Assembly (NCBI GenBank): GCA_030448225.1
Contig: JAUJNJ010000015.1
Location: 9,102 to 73,101, forward strand
DNA: 64,000 nt
Direction of reading: 5' to 3'
Source of the DNA: Phycisphaerae bacterium
Lineage (GTDB): Bacteria; Planctomycetota; Phycisphaerae; Tepidisphaerales; Tepidisphaeraceae
This document shows positions 35,703-43,788 of this stretch, piece by piece; the first letter of the stretch is position 1, and each line of letters starts with the position of its first letter. The notes beneath the pieces were generated by a model, which ran no database searches, had not been told where the DNA came from, and was given only the letters and a program-made list of their open reading frames with translations. Made by a program: the position numbers and the translations under genes.

Positions 35703-37223
35703 ATGAGCCTCCGCGTCTACAACACCCTCACCCGTCAGAAGGATTTGTTCGACCCCGTGCACCCCGGCAAGGTCGGGATGTACCTCTGCGGGCCGACGGT
35801 CTACAAGGAGCCGCACATCGGGCACATGGTCGGCCCGGTGATCTTCGACGCCGTCAAGCGCTACCTCCAGTACAAGGGCTTCGAGGTCACGTGGGTCGTG
35901 AACATCACCGACGTCGACGACAAGCTCATCGACGCCGCGGCCAAGAAGAACACGACGATGAAGGAACTGGCCGAGCGGCACACGACCGACTACTTCGACG
36001 TGCTGGCGGCCATGGGCGTCGACACGGTGGACCGCTTCCCCAAGGCGTCGGAGCACATCGCCGAGATCGTGGAGATGTGCCGCGGCCTCATCGACGGCGG
36101 CAAGGCGTACGCCTCGGGCGGCAACGTCTGGTTCGACGTGACGAAGGACGCCGACTACGGCAAGCTCTCGCACCGCCGCGTCGAGGAGCAGGAATCGACC
36201 GGCCGGCAGCTCGAGGGCCAGGGCAAGCGCCACCCGGCCGACTTCGCGCTCTGGAAGGCCGCCAAGCCGGGCGAGCCGTCGTGGGACAGCCCCTGGGGCG
36301 CGGGCCGGCCCGGCTGGCACATCGAGTGCTCGGCCATGAGCATGAAGTACCTCGGCCCGACGTTCGACATCCACGGCGGCGGGCTCGACCTGATGTTCCC
36401 GCACCACGAGAACGAACTCGCCCAGTCCGAAAGCTGCACCGACAAGCCGTTCGCGAAGTACTGGCTCCACAACGGCCTCACGAAGCTCCGCACGAAGGCG
36501 GCCGGCGGGCAGTGGCAGGCGGCGGACATCCACGAGAGCAGCGGCAACGCGGCCATGGTCCGCGCCAAGGACCTCGTCGCCCGCAACGGCGCGGAGGTGC
36601 TGCGCTACATGCTGCTCAGCACGCACTACCGCAGCCCGATCGAGTTCTCCGACGAGGTGCTCGCCAACTCCAAGAAGGCGCTGAACGTCTTCGCCCGCCT
36701 GTTCGAGCGGATCGAGCGCATCACCGGCGGGCCCGCCGCCGACAAGGCGCCCGACATGGACGCCGCCGCGACCGCGCTGCTGGAGTCGCAGCAGCACGCG
36801 GCGTTCGCCAAGGCGGTGCTCGATTTGAAGATGAAGTTCCTGGAGATGATGGACGACGACTTCAACACCGCCGGCGCGATCGCGGTGCTGCACGAGTTGG
36901 CGGGCGAGGTCAACGCGTTCGTCGAGCGCAACGACCTCGACCGCAGCAAGTCCGTCGACGCCGCCGCCGCCGCCTCGGCCGCGGTGCAGACGCTGCGGAA
37001 CCTGGGCGTGGTGCTCGGGCTGTTCAACCCGAAGCTCGCCGCCCCGGCCGCCGAGGAGAAGTCGGGCCTGACCGAGGGGCTGATGGCGCTGTTCATCCGG
37101 CTCCGCCAGGAGGCGCGGCAGACGAAGAACTTCGCGCTGGCCGACTCGATCCGCAAGGGTCTGGCCGATCTCGGCGTCACGCTCGAGGACCGGCCCGACG
37201 GCACCCTCTGGCGCAAGGAGTGA
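35703..37223 (+). CDS. cysS: cysteinyl-tRNA synthetase
   Basis: A class I synthetase that charges tRNA-Cys, 506 residues. The nucleotide-binding HIGH motif is in KEPHIGHMVGP, and the zinc ligands are in YLCGPTVY, HIECSAM and FPHHENE. WVVNITDVDDKLID and DIHGGGLDLMFPHHENELAQ are typical. The KMSKS loop, expected after HNGL, is replaced by a longer stretch, KAAGGQWQAADIHESSGNAA, without a recognisable KMSxS. The frame is unbroken there. This is either an extreme variant or a local sequence problem. GGAxx spacing is poor; the upstream palindrome ends next to the start. Confidence 0.94.
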   Translation: MSLRVYNTLTRQKDLFDPVHPGKVGMYLCGPTVYKEPHIGHMVGPVIFDAVKRYLQYKGFEVTWVVNITDVDDKLIDAAAKKNTTMKELAERHTTDYFDVLAAMGVDTVDRFPKASEHIAEIVEMCRGLIDGGKAYASGGNVWFDVTKDADYGKLSHRRVEEQESTGRQLEGQGKRHPADFALWKAAKPGEPSWDSPWGAGRPGWHIECSAMSMKYLGPTFDIHGGGLDLMFPHHENELAQSESCTDKPFAKYWLHNGLTKLRTKAAGGQWQAADIHESSGNAAMVRAKDLVARNGAEVLRYMLLSTHYRSPIEFSDEVLANSKKALNVFARLFERIERITGGPAADKAPDMDAAATALLESQQHAAFAKAVLDLKMKFLEMMDDDFNTAGAIAVLHELAGEVNAFVERNDLDRSKSVDAAAAASAAVQTLRNLGVVLGLFNPKLAAPAAEEKSGLTEGLMALFIRLRQEARQTKNFALADSIRKGLADLGVTLEDRPDGTLWRKE

Positions 37224-37229
37224 CCCTCC

Positions 37230-37499
37230 ATGAGCGACCACGACGCACCGCCGCGGCTCGCGCCGCTCCCCCTGGAGTACGGCCGGCCCCAGCCGTCGTC
37301 CGTCTGGGACGACAACGCCCTGCCGCTGCGCATCGCCCGGCGGCTCGTCTTCGCGCTCGGCCTGGGCCTGCTCGCGACCGGCATCGTGCAGGCGTGGGCC
37401 GGCGTCGACATGCGCGACGCCCCGTACTTCGCCGGGTGGGGCGCCGGCCTGATCGGGCTCACGCTCCCCCTATGGCGGCGTCGCGACGCGTCACGATGA
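37230..37499 (+). CDS. small membrane protein, 89 residues
   Basis: It starts 6 bases after the cysS stop, so it is probably co-transcribed with it. MSDHDAPPRLAPLPLEYGRP is a polar, Pro-rich head; two helices follow (RRLVFALGLGLLATGIVQAW and PYFAGWGAGLIGLTLPLWRR). A paralogue with the same head (PLPLQYESP) lies at 38075. Function unknown. Confidence 0.75.
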   Translation: MSDHDAPPRLAPLPLEYGRPQPSSVWDDNALPLRIARRLVFALGLGLLATGIVQAWAGVDMRDAPYFAGWGAGLIGLTLPLWRRRDASR

Positions 37500-38074
37500 C
37501 AACCCCACATCATGCCCCGTCCCCCGGCGCGACGCGTGACCGTGGAGGCGCGTTCGATTAGCCCGCGGGTCGCGGTTCGCTCCACGCCCTATTATTTAGC
37601 CGGCGGGCTTGCCCGCCGCGTTTGCGCGAGACGTAACGAGGCGGCAGAACGAAGCGCCCTCCATCGAGCTGCAAGAAGACGGGCTTTTGTGACGCGATCC
37701 GTCCCGCGCACCACTACCCGCGCCCGCTGACGCGGCGAAACCGCGAGCGCCCGCCGCGCCGTCCGGCATCGTCGCAACGGGCGCAGGGTCATCGACCGTC
37801 GCTTTTCACGAGTGGCCCCGTAGTTGCGACGCCTGCGTCGCCGTCGCAGAGCAGCGGCGAGTCACGTCGCGCGACGATTTGCGGCTGCGCGCAACCGCGA
37901 CGCAGGCGTCGCAACTACAAGTCGAACGAAGCGTCATCGACCAACATTGGCCCGTCACGCCGATGGTGAGATCACCAGCCGGACTTCACCGGCGCATCGA
38001 CGACAGGGACTTCGCGGCGAACCGATCGACGCGTGACGGCACCCCCGTCCGCGTCAGACCCGCGGAGGCGACGC
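37500..38074. other. gene-free stretch with two inverted repeats
   Basis: 37601-37618 is the CGGCGGGC/GCCCGCCG hairpin seen at 31987. 37820-37841 and 37897-37918 are perfect 22-bp inverses (GTAGTTGCGACGCCTGCGTC followed by GC). Nothing coding is supported. Confidence 0.5.
37820..37918. repeat. 99-bp element with perfect 22-bp inverted ends
   Basis: Both ends carry GTAGTTGCGACGCCTGCGTC followed by GC, in inverse orientation, around 55 bases. The shape is that of a very short non-autonomous mobile or hairpin element. Confidence 0.75.
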
Positions 38075-38384
38075 ATGCCCGACCCGTCGGCTGGCGAGAG
38101 CCGCGAGCAGGATGAGGAAGACGCGCCCCGCCGCCCGCGTCCGTCCCGCTCCCGCTGCAGTACGAGTCGCCGGCCCCGTTCTGGAAGGACTACGGCGACG
38201 CCGAGGACTTCGCGTCGGCCCAGCGGTTCGCCGCCGCCCTGCGCCGCCGCGTGCTGATCGGCTTCGGCGTGCCGGTCGCGTCGTTCGGCTTCGTGCTGAT
38301 CCTCGGCGGCCAAGCCTCGGCCTCGTCACCATCGGCGTCGGCGCCTGCTTCCTCGCCTTCTCCGGCCCGGCGAGGGAGGAGGTG
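38075..38384 (+). CDS. small membrane protein, paralogue of the 37230 gene, frameshifted
   Basis: It starts MPDPSAGESREQDEEDAPRR. After a one-base shift near 38135 it reads PLPLQYESPAPFWKDYGDAE, DFASAQRFAAALRRRVLIGF and GVPVASFGFVLILGG, matching the head and first helix of the neighbour at 37230. The stop is 38382-38384 in that frame, but a second helix (LVTIGVGACFLAFSG) lies in another frame, so the end may be further right, inside the palindrome that follows. Confidence 0.55.
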
Positions 38385-38472
38385 AGGAGTGGTGGAGTGG
38401 TGGAGTGGTGGAGTGGTGGGGTCGGGTGTGATTTTTACTCCACCACCCGACCACTCCACCACTCCACCACAT
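38379..38472. repeat. palindrome with GGAGTGGTGGAGTGG arms
   Basis: Left arm GAGGAGTGGTGGAGTGGTGG..., right arm CCACCCGACCACTCCACCAC followed by TCCACCAC. It sits about 45 bases before ruvC and shares words with the palindromes at 2765 and 24604. Confidence 0.8.
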
Positions 38473-38499
38473 TCGCACCCGCCTGCCGCCCGGTCACGC

Positions 38500-38505
38500 T
38501 ATAGT
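38500..38505 (+). promoter_or_regulatory. ruvC -10 box
   Basis: TATAGT ends 10 bases before the ruvC ATG, which implies a leader of only a few bases. Confidence 0.45.
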
Positions 38506-38515
38506 AGCCCCGCCC

Positions 38516-39095
38516 ATGCGTATCCTCGGCATCGATCCCGGCCTGCGACTCACCGGCTACGGCAGTCATCGAAGGACACCCCCTGCGCCCGCGACTCCTC
38601 GACGGCGGCGAGATCCGCCTCAACTACAAGACGCCGATCCACGCCCGCCTCGTGGAACTCGAGGCCGGCCTAGTCGAACTGTTCGCCGAGCACAAGCACG
38701 ACGTGTGCGCCGTCGAGATGCTCTACGCCCACTACAACCACCCGCGCACCGCCATCCTGATGGGCCACGCCCGCGGCGTGATCCTGCTCGTCGCGTCGCG
38801 GCACGGCGCGCGGGTCGAGCAGTACTCGGCCAGCCGGATCAAGCAGAGCGCCAGCGGCCACGGCCACGCGAGCAAGGACCAGATGCAGCGCGCGATCCAG
38901 TCGACGTTCGGCCTGAAGGACCCGCCCGAACCGCCGGACGTGGCGGATGCGCTGGCCGTCGCGCTCTGCTGCGCGATGCAGTTGAACCTGGAGACGGCAC
39001 AGTCCCGCGCGGGCGGCAAAGGCACGAAGGCACGGGGGCACGAAGGCACGGAGGGGGGCGAGAAGATCGAACTGCTGGACGCGGAGGGGGAGTGA
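38516..39095 (+). CDS. ruvC: Holliday junction resolvase RuvC, one frameshift
   Basis: The endonuclease that cuts Holliday junctions, about 192 residues. MRILGIDPGLRLTGYG carries the first catalytic Asp7; one extra base at about 38562 shifts the frame before VIEGHP. Then CAVEMLYAHYNHPRTAILMG (Glu), YSASRIKQSASGHGHASKDQ and PPDVADALAVALCCAMQL (last two Asp). The C-terminal tail GGKGTKARGHEGTEGG is coded by the low-complexity word GGCACGAAG, one of the repeat words of this genome. The stop overlaps the next start as GTGA. ruvA and ruvB follow 1.1 and 2.4 kb downstream. Confidence 0.93.
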
Positions 39096-39706
39096 GCGCT
39101 GTCCGCAGCCGCCTGTTCACGTTCTGCTGGGCGGTGTCGCTGGTGCTGCTCGTAGGGGTGTGCGTGCTGTGGGTGCGGAGCTACTTCATTGGCGAACGGT
39201 GGCTTTGGCAGCGCTCCGTCGCAATCGAACAGGGGTCGATCGAGAAGGGGCTCACGGTTCAATACCAGTTCGGACGCATCAGGCTCATCTCGAAAAACGT
39301 CGTCCACAAAGGCACAGCCGTCGTGGCAGCCGCCGTGGCCAATCCAAGGGACATCGGCCGCGTCCGTTTTAAACGCCGCACGACGGCCGGTCCAGCGCCG
39401 CGACCGCTTATCGTCCTCGCGCCCCACGAGGACCGATCGCTGTGGAACTCGCTCGGTTTCTACTTCTCGTCCAACGAATACACGCTAACGCTACGGCCGC
39501 CGAGCGGGATGGCGTTTCGAGGCTGGTCCGTCACCCTTCCCCTGTGGTTCCCAGCCGCCGTTCTATCGATCCTCCCGGCGCGGTGGCTCTGGCGAGCGCG
39601 GCGAATTCGCGACGATCGGGCGCGCGGCCACTGCCACCCCTGCGGCTACGACCTCCGCGCGACCCCCGACCGCTGCCCCGAGTGCGGGGCGGCCGCGGCG
39701 CGGTAG
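39092..39706 (+). CDS. membrane protein with C-terminal zinc ribbon, 204 residues
   Basis: A GTG start coupled to the ruvC stop (GTGA). One N-terminal helix (FTFCWAVSLVLLVGVCVLWV), an external domain (about 40-150), a second helix (TLPLWFPAAVLSILPARWLW), then a cytoplasmic zinc ribbon CHPCGYDLRATPDRCPECG. This ribbon is very common at the end of planctomycete membrane proteins. Role unknown; its place inside the ruv locus may be chance. Confidence 0.82.
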   Translation: MSAVRSRLFTFCWAVSLVLLVGVCVLWVRSYFIGERWLWQRSVAIEQGSIEKGLTVQYQFGRIRLISKNVVHKGTAVVAAAVANPRDIGRVRFKRRTTAGPAPRPLIVLAPHEDRSLWNSLGFYFSSNEYTLTLRPPSGMAFRGWSVTLPLWFPAAVLSILPARWLWRARRIRDDRARGHCHPCGYDLRATPDRCPECGAAAAR

Positions 39707-39707
39707 G

Positions 39708-40109
39708 ATGTTCGATGTCATGCCGCAAGTCCTACCGGATGATCGTCCGCCGAGCAGGGCACGGCCGGGCGTGCGCGGCTGGGACCAGCGCCAGTACGAA
39801 CGGCTGCTCGGGAGCCGGACGTTCACGCCGGCCGTCCTGCTCGTCATTTGGGCGCTGCTCCTCCTGTTGGTGCCGGTCCTCTACGCGATCCGACGGCGCC
39901 CGCAGGGGGGCACGGCGGACGTGACGGACGGCGTCCTCGCCGTCGGGGTGCCCGCCGCGTGCGGCCTCGCCATCACCTGGGCGGTCCGCCGGACGTTGCG
40001 GACCCAACTCGTCGACCACCGGCTGAAAGCCGGCCTCTGCCCCGCGTGTGGCTACGACCTCCGCGCCACGCCCGATCGCTGCCCGGAGTGCGGCCAGACG
40101 CGTCGATAA
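39708..40109 (+). CDS. membrane protein with C-terminal zinc ribbon, 133 residues
   Basis: It starts one base after the previous stop. Soluble head MFDVMPQVLPDDRPPSRARP, two helices (TFTPAVLLVIWALLLLLVPV and GVLAVGVPAACGLAITWAVR) and the ribbon CPACGYDLRATPDRCPECGQ. Same architecture as its neighbour, probably co-transcribed. Function unknown. Confidence 0.8.
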   Translation: MFDVMPQVLPDDRPPSRARPGVRGWDQRQYERLLGSRTFTPAVLLVIWALLLLLVPVLYAIRRRPQGGTADVTDGVLAVGVPAACGLAITWAVRRTLRTQLVDHRLKAGLCPACGYDLRATPDRCPECGQTRR

Positions 40110-40146
40110 ACGCCCTCAGGGACTCACCAAACCGCGTCCGCTCGCC

Positions 40147-40200
40147 TATAATCTGCGACCGCTTTTCCTCCGTGATCTCCGTGTCCTCCGTGGTGAAACA
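40147..40200 (+). promoter_or_regulatory. ruvA upstream region: TATAAT box and single repeat arm
   Basis: TATAAT (40147-40152) is followed by the low-complexity arm CTCCGTGATCTCCGTGTCCT, CCGTGGTGAAAC (40168-40198), which would form the 5' leader of the ruvA message. Confidence 0.5.
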
Positions 40201-40227
40201 TCCCTCTCCCCGCGTGGTGAAACGCCC

Positions 40228-40864
40228 ATGATTTCCGCCCTGACTGGCAAGCTCAAACGCGTCGAAGACGACCGCGTGTTCCTCGAGGCCGGGCCGATGC
40301 AGTTCGAGCTGCTCGTGCCGGCGGCCGACGTGACCGAGCTGCAGGCGAGCCTCGGCGAGGACCTCACGCTCCACACGATCTTCATGCTGACCGGCGACCC
40401 CTCGCGCGGCGGTTTGGAGCCGACGCTCATCGCGTTCCTCCGCCCGGCCGACCGACAGTTCTTCGAGAAGTTCACCACCGTGAAGGGGATCGGCGCCAAG
40501 ACCGCGCTCAAGGCGCTGACCGCGCCGGTCGGCGAGATCGCGGCCGCCATCGAGTCGAAGGACGCGAAGTTCCTCACCCGCCTGCAGGGCATCGGCAAGC
40601 GCACGGCCGACTGATCGTCGCGGAACTCAGCGGCAAGGTCGCCAAGTTCGCCACCGCGTTCGACGCGGCCGGCAAGGGGCGGCGGCCGGCCCCGCGTCGC
40701 GCCGCACGGACGTCGAGGAGGACGCGATCGCCGCGATGATGGCCCTCGGGGAACGCCGGGCGGATGCCGAGCGCCTGCTCGACCGGGCGAAGTCGGCTAA
40801 CCCCGAGGCGTCCACGAACGTGCTGTTGCGCGAGATGCTGCGGCTGCGGACGGTGCGGGCGTGA
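40228..40864 (+). CDS. ruvA: Holliday junction helicase subunit RuvA, frameshifted
   Basis: The DNA-binding subunit that holds Holliday junctions for RuvB, about 210 residues. MISALTGKLKRVEDDRVFLE starts the OB domain; the helix-hairpin-helix domain has FTTVKGIGAKTALKAL and LTRLQGIGKRTAD. After shifts near 40612 and 40685 come IVAELSGKVAKFATAF and the C-terminal RuvB-binding part DVEEDAIAAMMALGERRADA, ERLLDRAKSANPEASTNVLL. All family parts are present, so the indels are likely sequence errors. Confidence 0.92.
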
Positions 40865-40882
40865 GTCGTCTCTTAGGAAGAT

Positions 40883-41172
40883 GAACGCCAAGACGCCAAG
40901 ACGCCAAGGTAGGAGAAGCAGAGGCGGAGAAGGGAAGGCGTCGGATGTTGTGGTGCGCGCTGACGCACGCACCTCACGATCTGGCACGGTCCGTGTCTGC
41001 TGCTTGCGCCGGAACTGTCTGCCGACGCGGCGAAATCGCAAGGGCCCGCCATGCGGCTGATGCGTGATGACGATATCGACCTCATGACATGACGAGTACC
41101 GCGGGTACCCTCGGCGCCAACCACCTCTCTTTCTCCCTCCTACCTTGGCGTTCTTGGCGTCTTGGCGTTCAC
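40883..41172. repeat. palindrome with AACGCCAAGACGCCAAG arms
   Basis: Left arm GAACGCCAAGACGCCAAGAC followed by GCCAAGGTAGG, right arm CCTACCTTGGCGTTCTTGGC followed by GTCTTGGCGTTC, with about 200 bases between. Confidence 0.85.
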
Positions 41173-41413
41173 ATCCGCATTTCTTCCCAAAGCCCATTTT
41201 CCCCGTGACAACCTCCCCATCGCCGGCTACGATGTTCGGTATAAATTAGGTATCCGCGATCGGGTCGCGGAGGCGCGAGGGATGCGACGGGCGAGGGTCG
41301 ATGTTTCTCCTTTAATCCGGTGGTGACCGCTCGCCGTGGCCACCGACGGTGACGCCTCGTTTTCAAGACGCTCGCCCGCCTGCTCCCCCTCGTCTCCGCG
41401 ACCCGGTTGTGAG

Positions 41414-41527
41414 CGGGGGCGAAGATGGAGGATGGAAGATAGAGGATGGAGGAAGACAACGGGCGAGCGCCAGACGCGCCCGGCGTCTTCCTCCATCGTC
41501 CATCCGCCATCTTCCATCCTCGCCTTC
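41414..41527. repeat. palindrome with GATGGAGGATGGAAG arms
   Basis: Left arm GCGAAGATGGAGGATGGAAG...GGAGGAAGAC, right arm GTCTTCCTCC...CTTCCATCCTCGC. It ends 17 bases before the ruvB start. Confidence 0.85.
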
Positions 41528-41544
41528 TCAACCCCCGGCTTGTG

Positions 41545-42633
41545 ATGTCAATGTCTTTAGCTAAAACGGTCCTCATGCCGCGCGAGCGCATCGTTTCCGG
41601 GGAGAACCAGGGCCCGGAGGAGAACAACTTCAACTACGCGCTGCGCCCCCAGCGCTTCGCGCAGTACATCGGCCAGCCCACGCTCATCCGCAAGCTGCAG
41701 ATCGCCGTCACGGCGGCGCAGGGGCGCAGTGAGCCGGTCGAGCACGTGCTGCTGCACGGCCCGCCGGGCCTCGGCAAGACGACGCTCGCGCACGTGATCG
41801 CCAACGAGATGGGCGCCGAGGTGCACATCACCAACGGCCCCGCGCTCACGAAGGGGGCCGACCTCGTCGGCATCCTCACGAAACTTAAGGAGGGGGACGT
41901 CCTGTTCATCGACGAGATCCACCGCCTGCCCGCCGTCGTGGAGGAGTACCTCTACCCGGCGATGGAGGACTACAAGGTGGACGTGATGATCGACGCCGGC
42001 ATGCACGCCCGCACGATCACGATGCCGATCCCGCGGTTCACGCTCATCGGCGCGACGACGCGGATCGGCCTGCTGACGGGCCCGATGCGCAGCCGGTTCG
42101 GGATCGTGAACCACATCGAGTTCTACTCCCCCCAGGCGCTGCACGACATCCTGAAGGTCAACGCCCGCGAGCTGAAGATGGACGCGAAGGACGACGCGCT
42201 GTGGGAGCTCGCTCACCGCAGCCGCGGCACGCCGCGCATCGCTAACCGCCTGCTCCGCCGCGTGCGCGACTACGCCGCCGTCGAGGGCGAGGGCGTGCCG
42301 ACGCTGCCGGTGACGCGGCTGGCTTTGGAGCTCGAGGGGATCGACGCCAAGGGCCTCGACGAGCAGGACCGCCAGTTCCTCCGCACGCTCATCGAGACCT
42401 ACGACGGCGGCCCGGCCGGCATCGAGGCGATCGCGGCGAGCATGGGCGAGGAGGTCGACACGCTCGTCGACGTGATCGAGCCCTACCTCCTGCAGACCGG
42501 CTTCGTCGTCCGCACCCGCCAGGGCCGCCGGGCGACGAAGCAGGCGTACGAACACCTCAACCTGAAGTGGCGCCCGCCGAAGGACGAACAGCCGGGCGGC
42601 GAGTTGTTCGACGACGGGAAGAAGAGCGCGTAG
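41545..42633 (+). CDS. ruvB: Holliday junction branch-migration helicase RuvB
   Basis: An AAA+ hexameric motor that migrates Holliday junctions, 362 residues. Walker A is GPPGLGKTT, Walker B DVLFIDEIHR, sensor 1 IGATTR, and the arginine-finger region GPMRSRFGI. LRPQRFAQYIGQ is the typical start of the domain. The C-terminal winged helix follows (EPYLLQTGFVVRTRQGR). The ATG at 41545 (MSMSLAKTVLMPRERIV) is chosen; one at 41575 is possible. No Shine-Dalgarno is visible. The frame is unbroken. Confidence 0.95.
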   Translation: MSMSLAKTVLMPRERIVSGENQGPEENNFNYALRPQRFAQYIGQPTLIRKLQIAVTAAQGRSEPVEHVLLHGPPGLGKTTLAHVIANEMGAEVHITNGPALTKGADLVGILTKLKEGDVLFIDEIHRLPAVVEEYLYPAMEDYKVDVMIDAGMHARTITMPIPRFTLIGATTRIGLLTGPMRSRFGIVNHIEFYSPQALHDILKVNARELKMDAKDDALWELAHRSRGTPRIANRLLRRVRDYAAVEGEGVPTLPVTRLALELEGIDAKGLDEQDRQFLRTLIETYDGGPAGIEAIAASMGEEVDTLVDVIEPYLLQTGFVVRTRQGRRATKQAYEHLNLKWRPPKDEQPGGELFDDGKKSA

Positions 42634-42942
42634 GTCAACCGCGGCGAATCGTGCAGTGACTTCGGCGGCTCTCAGAATTTGCTGCTGCGGTGCGATCGGG
42701 TTGCGGCGCGGGCTTGAGAGCATCTTCGCCGGGTGTAGCAGTCGCGACTCCAGATCCGTGTCATCCGGAGGAGCGACAGCGACGCGGGATCTCGGGCTGG
42801 AGGATGTTCGCCCGTCCAGAGATGCGTCGGGTCGCTGCCGCTCCCCTCGCGGTGACATTGCTGAGGATGCCACGCGAGACGTTCTTCTCGCGGTGAACGC
42901 GACGCGAGCGTCGCCGCTACACGTCGGGTGACGCTTCCTCAC
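42634..42942. other. gene-free stretch with a GTCATCC repeat
   Basis: It contains the 97-bp inverted repeat 42760-42856 and nothing coding. Confidence 0.5.
42760..42856. repeat. 97-bp imperfect inverted repeat, GTCATCC family
   Basis: Left arm GTCATCCGGAGGAGCGACAG followed by CGACGC, right arm GGTCGCTGCCGCTCCCCTCG followed by CGGTGAC. Same length and layout as 693-789 (GAGCGACAGCGACG shared). Confidence 0.7.
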
Positions 42943-43314
42943 CTATTCAGATCGCCCGGGTCGCTGTTGATCCGTGAAGTCGGCCGCGGGGCCGCCGCCG
43001 CGGGAGCCGGACGTGCCGGTGCCGCCTTCGGGGAGGGCGCCGGGCGCGTCGCCCGACGCTTCGGGTTCGCCGATCGGGTGCGACGCGTTCTGGTGGGCGT
43101 CGAAGTCCGCGCCGCCCTCGCCGATGACGACGCCGGTGCGGGAGATGCCCGGCCGATCCGCCGGTTGTCCCTTCGACGCGCCCGCCTCCCCGGCGCCGGC
43201 CGAACCGTCGGCCTTGTGGCCCGGCAACTGGGTCGGATGTTCGTCCGCCTCCGGCGTGACGCGGGTGCCGGGCGTATCCATCATCTCGCGGGCGGCGCGG
43301 TCGGGATCAGGCAT
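42943..43314 (-). CDS. hydrophilic, probably disordered protein
   Basis: 123 residues from ATG 43314, with AGGAG 7 bases upstream. MPDPDRAAREMMDTPGTRVT, then PEADEHPTQLPGHKADGSAG, SRTGVVIGEGGADFDAHQNA and SHPIGEPEASGDAPGALPEG. It is rich in Gly, Pro, Asp, Glu and Ala, without hydrophobic core or repeats, like stress-related hydrophilins. Function unknown. The binding site supports it; the composition keeps confidence moderate. Confidence 0.55.
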   Translation of the reverse strand: MPDPDRAAREMMDTPGTRVTPEADEHPTQLPGHKADGSAGAGEAGASKGQPADRPGISRTGVVIGEGGADFDAHQNASHPIGEPEASGDAPGALPEGGTGTSGSRGGGPAADFTDQQRPGRSE

Positions 43315-43485
43315 GTGCATCTCCTGCTGGTCCGGCGCGTCGTGCTGCAACCGCGTGCAACGGCCGCGCCGGACGCGACCTTACCCCGGGCGCGAGGCGG
43401 GTCGGAAGGGCGGAAACGCCAACCGACGCCGTTTCGCGCTTCCCCCGCTCCCGGCCGCCACGCGGGCGGGTAACGTGGACGACCC

Positions 43486-43710
43486 ATGCCGACGTGGTTG
43501 ATCGTCTTGTTCGTCGCGGTCCTCGCCCTGCCCGGCGTCGTGGTGGTGATGGCCGGCGTGACGGCCATGTTTTTCGCCCCGCGCGATTACGACCGGCGGC
43601 GCAAGTGGCTCGACGAGGGCCGCTGCGCCTTCTGCGGCGCGGACCGCGAGGGCTCCGGCGTCAACTGTTCCGCCTGTGGCCGAGGTGCGGAACTGCCCCC
43701 GATCCCGTAG
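43486..43710 (+). CDS. single-pass membrane protein with zinc ribbon, 74 residues
   Basis: One N-terminal helix (MPTWLIVLFVAVLALPGVVV), a basic linker APRDYDRRRKWLDEGR, and a CAFCGAD...CSACGRG ribbon. Related in design to the zinc-ribbon proteins at 39092 and 39708. Function unknown. Confidence 0.75.
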   Translation: MPTWLIVLFVAVLALPGVVVVMAGVTAMFFAPRDYDRRRKWLDEGRCAFCGADREGSGVNCSACGRGAELPPIP

Positions 43711-43788
43711 GGGGAGACGCGCCGCGGTCAACCGTGGCAGAAGCTCGGCGTAACGGGATCTCGTGCGGCTTCGCCCAATAGATTGTGA

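Larger units (their letters stand above)
40865..41544. other. gene-free stretch with two palindromes
   Basis: It is occupied by the palindromes 40883-41172 and 41414-41527. A TATAAATTAG patch near 41239 could be a promoter for ruvB. Confidence 0.5.
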
